Shown in pieces: positions 33,906-41,323 of a stretch of DNA of 64,000 nt. A program made the position numbers and the translations under genes. A model generated the notes under the pieces. It was not told the DNA's origin and did not search any database. It worked only from the letters and a program-made list of their open reading frames with translations. Every line of letters begins with the position of its first letter. Position 1 is the stretch's first letter. This DNA comes from JAWLAT01 sp041395325 (GTDB lineage: Bacteria; Pseudomonadota; Gammaproteobacteria; Xanthomonadales; SZUA-5): contig JAWLAT010000006.1 in the NCBI GenBank assembly GCA_041395325.1, forward strand, positions 1-64,000, read 5' to 3'.

Positions 33906-35095
33906 GGGACCAGCTCCAGCAGCCATTGCTCGATCAGCGCCCGGTCCGGGGCATCCGGTACGGCCTTCAGGTAGGCACTCAAGTCCGCGGCGGCGCCCGC
34001 CTCATCGCCCAGTTTCCGTCGCAGCTGACCGCGCTGTCGCGACCATTCCGGCGGCAACTGTTGTGGCGACGCCGCAGCGCGATCGTAGGCCGCCAGCGCG
34101 CGCTGCAGATCGCCCGGCTGCTGCCTCAACCGGTACAGCTCGGCCAGATAATATTCGGCCAGCAGGCCATACTCGGGCATCTGCAGCAGGCGTGTCAGCA
34201 GCACCTCGCTTTGGCGATAGTGGCGGCGGCCCAGTTCGTCGGCCAGCCACTGCGCGCGCCAGCCTTCGATCTGGCTCTGATAGCGTTCGCGTTGACGCCG
34301 TTCCGATGACTGACAGTCGCTGCCGCAATCGATGCCGGCAGCCATCTGCTGCAGGTTCTGCACCCGCTCGGCCGTGGCCGGATGGGTGGCGAATACGCCG
34401 CTGAGCAGATCCTTGTCGCGCACGGCATCTTCGGCCAGTAGCGACTGCCACAGTCGTGCGGGCGCAGTCGGGTCATAACCGGCCTGCCACATTTGACTGA
34501 GGCCAAAGACATCGGCGGCACGTTCCTGGTCGCGGTTGTAGGCAAACAGCGAGGCATAGCCGGTCAGCGCACCGGCCACGCCGACGATACTTGCGCCAAA
34601 GGCCCCACCGACCACTGACAGACCTGCCAGCGCACTCTCGGTGCTCTTTATCCGGCGCCAGCGCAACAGTGTGTCGCGGTGCCGGAAGTGGGCCAGCTCA
34701 TGGCCGAGGACGAAGGCCAGCTGGGCTTCGTCCTCGACTCGCAGCAGCAGCCCGGTCCACACCAACATGACGCCATTGGGGGCCATGGACGCGTTGAAAT
34801 AAGGCGCGCGCAGCAGATAGACGCGCAAATCCCCACAGTAGTCGTCCGCGACCTTGCAGCTGAGCTCGCGCAGATAGCCTTCCAATTGCGCGTCCTGGAC
34901 CCGCGCCGGCGAGTGCGCCAACTGCGATTCGAAACGCGCCATCTGGTACCACAGCCCGGCTTCATCGGAAGCATCGTCCTGCGGTGTATGACCCGGTGCA
35001 GCCGGCCCCGGCGCCGTCGATGCGCAGCCGATCAACAGTGCCACCGAGGCAACCGTCATCCATCTGCGCCAGCCGTGAGCCGCACGCATTCTCAC
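33902..35095 (-). CDS. M48-family metalloprotease lipoprotein
   Basis: 397 residues. Lipobox LLIGC near residue 24, zinc motif HELAH with the third ligand in DQERAADVFG, and a C-terminal helical repeat region (AAYDRAAASPQQL) resembling TPR. M48 lipoproteins such as LoiP and BepA handle outer-membrane protein quality control. The start is GTG 35095 or ATG 35089; the GTG overlaps the upstream lipoprotein's stop by four bases (GTGA). Middle gene of a three-gene operon. Confidence 0.88.
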   Translation of the reverse strand: MRMRAAHGWRRWMTVASVALLIGCASTAPGPAAPGHTPQDDASDEAGLWYQMARFESQLAHSPARVQDAQLEGYLRELSCKVADDYCGDLRVYLLRAPYFNASMAPNGVMLVWTGLLLRVEDEAQLAFVLGHELAHFRHRDTLLRWRRIKSTESALAGLSVVGGAFGASIVGVAGALTGYASLFAYNRDQERAADVFGLSQMWQAGYDPTAPARLWQSLLAEDAVRDKDLLSGVFATHPATAERVQNLQQMAAGIDCGSDCQSSERRQRERYQSQIEGWRAQWLADELGRRHYRQSEVLLTRLLQMPEYGLLAEYYLAELYRLRQQPGDLQRALAAYDRAAASPQQLPPEWSRQRGQLRRKLGDEAGAAADLSAYLKAVPDAPDRALIEQWLLELVP

Positions 35096-35847
35096 GAAGC
35101 CCCTACGCCCGGCAGCCCTTCCAGCAATCGGCGCGTCACTTCGCGGGCGGGTTCAGGGGAACGCAGATCACCGCTGCTGGACAGCAGCAGGTTGAACCAC
35201 GCGATGCGCCCTTCGCGCAGGTCCACCAGCGCGCTGACCCCAATCTGCTGTCCGCCCTGGACGCCGAGGCCGAGCAGCGGCCCGACGACCATCAACGCCT
35301 TGCGGCCGCTGCTGGCATAGCTGTCGCGGACGTAGCAGAACAATGCGTAGCGGGCCGGTGGTGAATCCGGGAACTGGCGCTGCGCTGCCCCTCGCAGCAC
35401 CTGGGCCGCGCCAGGGCCCAGCGTCCAGTCGAAGCGATCGCGCTTGGTGGGCAACAGTTCGGGGCGTAGCTCCGCGGCGATGATGCTGCTCGCCACAGCC
35501 TGGTACAGCAGTTCAACCTGCGCCAGTTCGGCGGTCGGATCAGCTTGCAGGGCCAACACCGACGCTCCGGCGCGACCGAGTTCGCTGCCAAGTGCGGCCG
35601 TCAGGCCATCCCGCGCCTGCTCGCTCCAGTCCGCACGCGTCTCGGCCAAGCCGGTGGCCAGCAACTCACTGAGGACCACATCGACTGGCAACAGCAGGAT
35701 CGGGGCCTGCGCCAGTTGCGGAGCCTGGACATGCAACTTCGGTCGCGTCGACGTACAGGCTGTCAGACACAGCAGCAGGCAAACGGCAGCGAACGGCAAC
35801 AGCCGGCTACGCCGTTGAGCACGAACAATGCGGGGCAGAAGGATCAT
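35092..35847 (-). CDS. lipoprotein, first gene of the M48 operon
   Basis: 251 residues from ATG 35847, which gives a proper lipobox (LLLCLTAC). The longer frame carries a non-signal extension. Conserved-looking parts are KRDRFDWTLGPGAAQVL, ALFCYVRDSYASSGRKALMV and ISALVDLREGRIAWFNLLL. It is likely an outer-membrane-facing periplasmic lipoprotein; I recall similar proteins preceding M48 peptidases in related genomes. It lies 51 bases downstream of tRNA-Glu. Confidence 0.75.
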   Translation of the reverse strand: MILLPRIVRAQRRSRLLPFAAVCLLLCLTACTSTRPKLHVQAPQLAQAPILLLPVDVVLSELLATGLAETRADWSEQARDGLTAALGSELGRAGASVLALQADPTAELAQVELLYQAVASSIIAAELRPELLPTKRDRFDWTLGPGAAQVLRGAAQRQFPDSPPARYALFCYVRDSYASSGRKALMVVGPLLGLGVQGGQQIGVSALVDLREGRIAWFNLLLSSSGDLRSPEPAREVTRRLLEGLPGVGAS

Positions 35848-35898
35848 GCCTGAAGCTTGGCGCTGCTCGAGGCCACAACGCAAGCCGGAGGAAAGAAA

Positions 35899-35974
35899 TG
35901 GCGTCCCCACGGGGATTCGAACCCCGGTCGCCGCCGTGAAAGGGCGGTGTCCTAGGCCTCTAGACGATGGGGAC
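35899..35974 (-). tRNA. tRNA-Glu (TTC)
   Basis: The minus strand folds into a full cloverleaf: acceptor GTCCCCA/TGGGGAC, anticodon loop CTTTCAC with anticodon TTC, T arm GGTTCGAATCC and an encoded CCA. 76 bases including CCA. It follows tRNA-Ala by 32 bases and is probably co-transcribed with it. Confidence 0.97.
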
Positions 35975-36006
35975 GCAGGTGTCGCAGTACCGCAATAAAA
36001 CCGGGT

Positions 36007-36082
<76 letters not shown>

Positions 36083-36097
36083 AAACCGGAGCCGCGC

Positions 36098-36126
36098 AGT
36101 ATATGGAGGCTCCTCTGGATCGTCAA
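36098..36126 (-). promoter_or_regulatory. sigma-70 promoter of the tRNA-Ala/tRNA-Glu operon
   Basis: Reading the minus strand, TTGACG (36126-36121) and TATACT (36103-36098) are 17 bases apart. A GC-rich GCGCGG discriminator follows, the usual sign of stringently controlled stable-RNA promoters. The tRNA-Ala 5' end is 15 bases further. Confidence 0.85.
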
Positions 36127-36145
36127 CAACCAACGCCGCATTCGA

Positions 36146-36730
36146 TCAACTTTTCGCAGCGATGCGATCCGTACCGACCCGCCCGGACAAGAGCAGTTCG
36201 ACGGCGACAGCCACGTCGGCAATCTCCACCGCCTGACCGCTGATGGCTGTCGCGTACAGGAAAGATTCGCCGAGACGCACGATCAAATAGGCCAGCGTGC
36301 CGCTGTCCAGCGGCGGCTGCCAGCGTTCGTTCGTCTCGCGCTCCAGCAGCTGCCGCAGATTGGCGATCGTCCGGGCCTGCACCGGCGAAGCGCGTGAGGT
36401 GAGCAGACGCAGCGCCCGCTCACCATCCTCGGCGATGAAGCGACGCAACGGCTCGAACCCGTTCATCAGGCGCAGGGAACGCTCGCAAACGGCGGCGATG
36501 CGAGCCGGCCCCTGCCCCGCCACTTCGCGCTCGGCTCGCAACAGCGTCGGTTCAGCCAGCGACCACAGCACCTCGGCCAGCAGCAGGTCGCGACTGCCAA
36601 ACCAGCGGAACAAGGTCGCCCTGCCCAGTCCACAGTGCCGCGCCAGTTGCCCCACATCCAGGCGCCCCGTCCTCAGCCAATGTCGCCGAGCCAGTCTCAG
36701 CACGTCTTCGCGGGTCGGCTTGTCGGCCAT
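36146..36730 (-). CDS. TetR-family repressor (QsdR-like)
   Basis: 194 residues with the N-terminal helix-turn-helix (DVGQLARHCGLGRATLFRWF GSRDLLLAEV). The C-terminal part (AEPTLLRAEREVAGQGPARI ... SPVQARTI ... LAYLIVRLGESFLYA) matches the QsdR-type ligand domain as I recall it. It is divergent from an acyl-CoA dehydrogenase gene 112 bases away and likely represses it and itself through the inverted repeat at 36800-36826. The ligand may be an acyl-CoA or related molecule. Confidence 0.87.
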   Translation of the reverse strand: MADKPTREDVLRLARRHWLRTGRLDVGQLARHCGLGRATLFRWFGSRDLLLAEVLWSLAEPTLLRAEREVAGQGPARIAAVCERSLRLMNGFEPLRRFIAEDGERALRLLTSRASPVQARTIANLRQLLERETNERWQPPLDSGTLAYLIVRLGESFLYATAISGQAVEIADVAVAVELLLSGRVGTDRIAAKS

Positions 36731-36799
36731 GGTGCTCCATTTGTTGTCTGGGACAGGGGTGATTCTTGATCAGGCCGATCGCTACCACCACTCGGACTG

Positions 36800-36826
36800 A
36801 TGCGTCATACTAGCAAAATGACTCAT
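36800..36826. promoter_or_regulatory. putative TetR operator
   Basis: ATGCGTCAT and ATGACTCAT form an imperfect inverted repeat (8 of 9 matches) around a 9-base spacer, in the divergent intergenic region between the TetR and acyl-CoA dehydrogenase genes. The right half ends 16 bases before the dehydrogenase ATG. Binding is inferred. Confidence 0.55.
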
Positions 36827-36842
36827 TCCTGATGGAATCGCC

Positions 36843-38642
36843 ATGACCCAGGCCATCGCCGACCGCCGCCACCTCGATCTGCTGTTGCACGACATGCTCG
36901 ATATTGGCGGCCTGTGCCGCTACGAACGCTACGCCGAGCACGATCGCGACACCTTCGATCAGGTCATCGAACTGGCCGAACAACTGGCCCGCGAAGTCTT
37001 TCTGCCACACAACCGCAAGTCGGATCTCAACGAGCCGCAGATGGTGGATGGCAAGGTCCAGCTGATCCCGGAGATCGGCCAGGCGCTGCAGGCCTTCAAC
37101 GAGTCAGGCTTCATGGCCATGTACGCCGATGCACAGGACGGCGGTCTGCAGCTGCCTTTCCTGGTCACCGCCGTTTGCGATGCATTGTTCGCGACCGCCA
37201 ATGTCGGCACGGTCGCCTACCCGCTGCTGGCACGCGCCGCCGCCAATCTGCTGGCCGTTCACGCCGACGAACGCCAGCGCCGCCTGTACATGCAGCCCAT
37301 TGTGGCCGGTCGCTACTACGGCACCATGTGCCTGTCCGAACCCCAGGCCGGTTCATCGCTGGCCGACATCACCACGACGGCCCATCCGCAGCCCGATGGC
37401 AGCTATCGATTGCGCGGCGCCAAGATGTGGATTTCTGCCGGCGATCACGAACTGGGCGAGAACATCGTCCATCTGGTGCTGGCCCGGATCGATGGCGCTC
37501 CGGCCGGTGTGCGCGGCATCTCCCTGTTCATCGTGCCGCGTTGGAGGGTCAACGAGGACGGCAGTCGCGGCCCCCGCAACGACGTGCAGTTGGCTGGCCT
37601 GAATCACAAGATGGGCCAGCGTGGCAGCGTCAACACCTTCCTCAAGTTCGGCGAGAACGACGACTGCCTGGGTGAGCTGATCGGACAGCCGCACCACGGA
37701 CTGGCCTACATGTTCCACATGATGAACGAGGAGCGCATTGGCGTCGGCATGGGCGCAGTGCAACAAGGCTATGCCGGATATCTGTACTCGCTGCAATACG
37801 CCCGCGAGCGCCGCCAGGGCCGTCACCCGGACCAGCGCGACCCGAATGCACCGATGTTGCCGATCATCGAGCATGCCGACGTACGTCGCATGCTGCTGCA
37901 GCAGCGCGTCTATGTCGAAGGTGCACAGTGCCTGGGGTTGTTTGCCTCCAAGCTGGTCGACGAAGCGGCGCATGATCCGATACCGGAGCAGCGCCACAAC
38001 GCGCATCTGCTGCTGGAACTGCTGACGCCGATCATCAAGGCCTGGTCTTCGGACTATTGCCTGAAGGCCAATGAGCTGGCCGTGCAGATCCTCGGTGGCT
38101 ATGGCTACACCCGCGACTATCCGGTCGAACAGAACTATCGCGACAACCGCATCAACCCGATCCATGAGGGCACCAACGGCATCCAGGCGCTGGACCTGCT
38201 GGGCCGCAAACTCATGGCCGAGAAAGGCGCGGCACTGGGCCTGTTGCTGCAACGGATTGAGCACTGCTGCCGCTTGGCCGATGGCGATGAGGCGCTGCAG
38301 CCCTATGCCCAAGCCCTGCGCGAAGCCGCCAGCCGCGCAGCCAACAGCAGCCGCCTCGCGGCGCAACGGATGGCCGGCGGCGAGATTCGCCCGGTGCTCG
38401 CCAATGCGCACTGGTACATGCAACTGCTCGGTCATGTCTGCATCGGCTGGATGTGGCTGTGGCAGGCCCAGGCGGCTCGCCAACGCGCCACCACCGATTC
38501 GACGCTAGCCGAGTTCGCCGATGGCAAGCTGGCAGCCTGCCGCTTCTTTTTCAGCACTGAGCTGCCGTTGACCGTGCATTGGGCCGCGCTGCTGGACAGC
38601 GTCGATCGCAGCGCACTGGACTGCCCGCCGGAGGCCTTTTGA
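36843..38642 (+). CDS. acyl-CoA dehydrogenase with extended C-terminal domain
   Basis: 599 residues. FAD-binding motifs include MCLSEPQAGSSLADI and the substrate loop; the catalytic base is Glu442 in NPIHEGTNGIQALD, and the C-terminus carries an extra helical domain (about 465-595). This size is typical of FadE-like long-chain dehydrogenases. It catalyses the first oxidation step of beta-oxidation. The gene is followed after one base by an enoyl-CoA hydratase and is divergent from a TetR regulator, consistent with a regulated fatty-acid operon. Confidence 0.93.
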   Translation: MTQAIADRRHLDLLLHDMLDIGGLCRYERYAEHDRDTFDQVIELAEQLAREVFLPHNRKSDLNEPQMVDGKVQLIPEIGQALQAFNESGFMAMYADAQDGGLQLPFLVTAVCDALFATANVGTVAYPLLARAAANLLAVHADERQRRLYMQPIVAGRYYGTMCLSEPQAGSSLADITTTAHPQPDGSYRLRGAKMWISAGDHELGENIVHLVLARIDGAPAGVRGISLFIVPRWRVNEDGSRGPRNDVQLAGLNHKMGQRGSVNTFLKFGENDDCLGELIGQPHHGLAYMFHMMNEERIGVGMGAVQQGYAGYLYSLQYARERRQGRHPDQRDPNAPMLPIIEHADVRRMLLQQRVYVEGAQCLGLFASKLVDEAAHDPIPEQRHNAHLLLELLTPIIKAWSSDYCLKANELAVQILGGYGYTRDYPVEQNYRDNRINPIHEGTNGIQALDLLGRKLMAEKGAALGLLLQRIEHCCRLADGDEALQPYAQALREAASRAANSSRLAAQRMAGGEIRPVLANAHWYMQLLGHVCIGWMWLWQAQAARQRATTDSTLAEFADGKLAACRFFFSTELPLTVHWAALLDSVDRSALDCPPEAF

Positions 38643-38643
38643 G

Positions 38644-39429
38644 ATGAGCGAATCCCTGACCATCGAGCGCCGTGGCCATCTGTTGTTGATGGGCTTCAAC
38701 CGGCCGCAGAAGCGCAACGCCTTCACACTGGACAACTATCGCGAACTGGCATTGGCATATGGCGAACTGGACCGGGACCCGGATCTGCGCTGTGGCGTGC
38801 TGTTCGGCCATGGCGCCCATTTCACGGCGGGCCTGGACCTGACCAGTTGGGCGCCCGAGCTGGCTCAGGGACGGATGCCAATCCTTCCCGACGGTGCGAT
38901 CGAGCCGTTCGGCCTGGACGAACACCGGCGTGTCTCCAAGCCCGTCGTGGTGGCGGCCTCCGGCGTCTCCTTCACGGTGGCGGTCGAGCTGATGTTGGCT
39001 GCCGATGTCCGCGTGGCCGCCAAGGACTGCCGCTTCGGTCAACTGGAGGTTCGCCGTGGCTTTTTCGCCTGTGGCGGCGCCACCGTTCGGTTGTTTCAGG
39101 AGATTGGCTGGGGCAATGCGATGGATGTGCTGCTCAGCGGTCGGGAGTTCAGCGCCGAAGAGGCCTGGCGCTGGGGCCTGGTTCAGCGGCTGTGCGAACC
39201 CGGCGAACAGCTTGAGCTCGCCATCGAGATTGCCGAGTCCATCGCTGCCGCCGCGCCTCTGGGCGTTCAGGCCTCGCTGCGGTTGGCGCGTACTGCACGC
39301 CGCGAAGGTCCCGTCGCCGGGATTGCCGCCCTGTTCCCGGCCTTGTCGGCCGTGATGGCCAGCGAAGACGCCGCCGAAGCGGTCCGCGCCTTTGGCGAAC
39401 GGCGCGAACCGGTATTTCAGGGTCGCTGA
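38644..39429 (+). CDS. enoyl-CoA hydratase/isomerase (crotonase) family protein
   Basis: 261 residues of the crotonase fold: oxyanion-hole sequences KRNAF and GAHFTAGLDL, and both catalytic glutamates at Glu115 (VAVELMLAAD) and Glu135 (FGQLEVRRG), spaced as in hydratases. So hydration of trans-enoyl-CoA is likely, although the family is diverse. It follows the acyl-CoA dehydrogenase gene by one base. Its TGA abuts the TCA of the convergent rhomboid gene, with no bases between. Confidence 0.9.
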   Translation: MSESLTIERRGHLLLMGFNRPQKRNAFTLDNYRELALAYGELDRDPDLRCGVLFGHGAHFTAGLDLTSWAPELAQGRMPILPDGAIEPFGLDEHRRVSKPVVVAASGVSFTVAVELMLAADVRVAAKDCRFGQLEVRRGFFACGGATVRLFQEIGWGNAMDVLLSGREFSAEEAWRWGLVQRLCEPGEQLELAIEIAESIAAAAPLGVQASLRLARTARREGPVAGIAALFPALSAVMASEDAAEAVRAFGERREPVFQGR

Positions 39430-40065
39430 TCAGTCGAATCCGCGCTGCGCCTCGATGCGCCGCTCATAGTCTCGACGCCATTTCAGGATCAGGAAATAAC
39501 CCGTGACCATGCCACCCAGATGGGCAAAGTGGGCCACGCCCTGCTGTGTTCCGGTGATGCCGAAGAACAGCTCCATCGCACCGAAGATCAATACCAGGTA
39601 CTTGGCCTTCATGGGGATGGGCGGAATCAGCAGCAGCACCATGCGATTGGGGAACATCATTCCGAATCCCAGCAACACCGCATAGACACCACCAGAGGCG
39701 CCGACGGTCGGATAGGGTTCATGAGTGACCGCCGCGAAGATCAGCTGCGCCACGCCAGCGCCAATGATGCCGGTGAGCACGAACACCGCGTAGCGGTTCG
39801 AGCCCCAGGCCTGCTCCAGCGCGGCGCCGAACATCCACAGCGCCAGCATGTTGAAGAACAGATGACCGATGCTGCCGTGCAGAAAGCCATAGGTGATCAA
39901 CTGCCACGGCGCGAACTCCGGCACGCTCATCCCACCCTGGAGTTCCAGCGCGGCGTTGCCCAGTGGCCACAGACCAAAGGAAATGATCAAGGCATCGCCG
40001 TAGACCATTTGCAGCAGGAACAGCAGTCCATTGCTGATCAGCAGCGCGAGTGTGACGGGAGGCAT
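39430..40065 (-). CDS. rhomboid-family intramembrane serine protease
   Basis: 211 residues with six membrane helices, catalytic serine in GASGGVYAVLLG and histidine in HFAHLGGMVTGY. AGGAG precedes ATG 40065, so I use this start. Rhomboids cut membrane-spanning substrates; the target is unknown. The gene is convergent with the hydratase gene. Confidence 0.92.
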   Translation of the reverse strand: MPPVTLALLISNGLLFLLQMVYGDALIISFGLWPLGNAALELQGGMSVPEFAPWQLITYGFLHGSIGHLFFNMLALWMFGAALEQAWGSNRYAVFVLTGIIGAGVAQLIFAAVTHEPYPTVGASGGVYAVLLGFGMMFPNRMVLLLIPPIPMKAKYLVLIFGAMELFFGITGTQQGVAHFAHLGGMVTGYFLILKWRRDYERRIEAQRGFD

Positions 40066-40116
40066 CGGAACTCCTGCAGAAATCGGTGACATCGTGTCCA
40101 GCGTCGGATGGATCGC

Positions 40117-41202
40117 TCAACTGTCCTGCACGACGATTGAAGGAAAGCTGATCTGCCGGGAACGGGCCTGGCAGGCCAGACGCGCCGCTGCCCGCTGGGC
40201 AATCTCCAGATAGGCCTGTGCAATCGGGCCATCAGGTTCGGCCACGACACTGGGCACACCACCATCGGCCTGCTCGCGAATGCTCATCGCCAAGGGCAGC
40301 TGACCCAGTAGTTCCACACCATACTCGGCCGCCATCCGCTCGCCACCGCCGCTACCAAAAATCGGCTCGGCGTGCCCACACTGCGAGCAGACGTGGATCG
40401 ACATGTTCTCGATCACGCCCAGTACTGGCACTTCCACCTTGCGAAACATCTGCAGCGCCCGACGAGCGTCCAACAAGGCGATATCCTGCGGCGTGGTCAC
40501 GATCAACGCGGCGCTGACCGGGATGCGCTGACACAGGGTCAGCTGGATGTCGCCGGTGCCTGGCGGCAAGTCAATGATCAAATAGTCCAGATCGTCCCAA
40601 TGCGTCTCGGTCAGCATCTGCTGCAATGCCTGGGTCACCATCGGACCACGCCAGATCATGGGCGTGTCCTCGCCGACCATGAAGCCGATCGACATCGCCT
40701 GCAACCCGTGCTTGCGCAGCGGTTCCAGATGGTGGCCATCACGGGATTCCGGCTTGCCGGTCATCCCCAGCATGCGCGGGATGCTCGGGCCATAGATGTC
40801 CGCATCCAGAACACCCACGTGCGCCCCAGCCGCGCGCAGCGCCAGGGCCAGATTGACCGAAGTAGTGGACTTGCCCACCCCACCCTTGCCCGAGGCCACG
40901 GCGATGATGTTCTTCACACCCGGCAACGGCTGCAGACCGTTCTGCACCTTGTGTGCTCGGACCCGCCACTGCGCGTCGACGGCCACCTGATCGACGCCGT
41001 CCACGGCCAACGCGGCCTGTCGCACCTGCTCAGACAGTGCAACCGCACCACGACCGAGCGGATAACCCAGTCGCAGTTCGATGACGGCACGGCCCTGCTC
41101 GACGGCCACGGCCGAGACGGCGGATTGCTCCGCCAGCGTCAGGCCCGCCAGGGGATCGACCAGCGCACCGAGTTGCTCCTTCAGGGACGTCGCCAACTCC
41201 AC
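40117..41202 (-). CDS. apbC: Mrp/ApbC-type Fe-S cluster carrier ATPase
   Basis: 361 residues. A short DUF59-like N-terminal domain is followed by Walker A SGKGGVGKST, DADIYGPSIP, DLPPGTGD and the CxxC of HVCSQCGH that binds the Fe-S cluster. Mrp/ApbC delivers Fe-S clusters in an ATP-dependent manner. I place the start at GTG 41202 with GGAG upstream. The longer frame to 41265 translates the terminator of the next gene, so it is unlikely. Confidence 0.93.
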   Translation of the reverse strand: MELATSLKEQLGALVDPLAGLTLAEQSAVSAVAVEQGRAVIELRLGYPLGRGAVALSEQVRQAALAVDGVDQVAVDAQWRVRAHKVQNGLQPLPGVKNIIAVASGKGGVGKSTTSVNLALALRAAGAHVGVLDADIYGPSIPRMLGMTGKPESRDGHHLEPLRKHGLQAMSIGFMVGEDTPMIWRGPMVTQALQQMLTETHWDDLDYLIIDLPPGTGDIQLTLCQRIPVSAALIVTTPQDIALLDARRALQMFRKVEVPVLGVIENMSIHVCSQCGHAEPIFGSGGGERMAAEYGVELLGQLPLAMSIREQADGGVPSVVAEPDGPIAQAYLEIAQRAAARLACQARSRQISFPSIVVQDS

Positions 41203-41232
41203 AATCGAACTCCGATACCGGAACAACCGGCG

Positions 41233-41261
41233 AAAAAAAGGGGCGGCCGTGTGGCCGCCCC
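41233..41261 (-). terminator. rho-independent terminator of the 41.3-44.3 kb exported-protein gene
   Basis: Minus strand: a perfect 9-base stem GGGGCGGCC/GGCCGCCCC with loop ACAC followed by seven Ts. It lies 63 bases after the stop of the exported-protein gene and is the clearest terminator in the window. Confidence 0.93.
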
Positions 41262-41323
41262 GCACATTATGCCTGTCCTTCTGCTCCGCCGCCGCGTGCG
41301 GCGACGGAGTCAGAGGCGGATAC

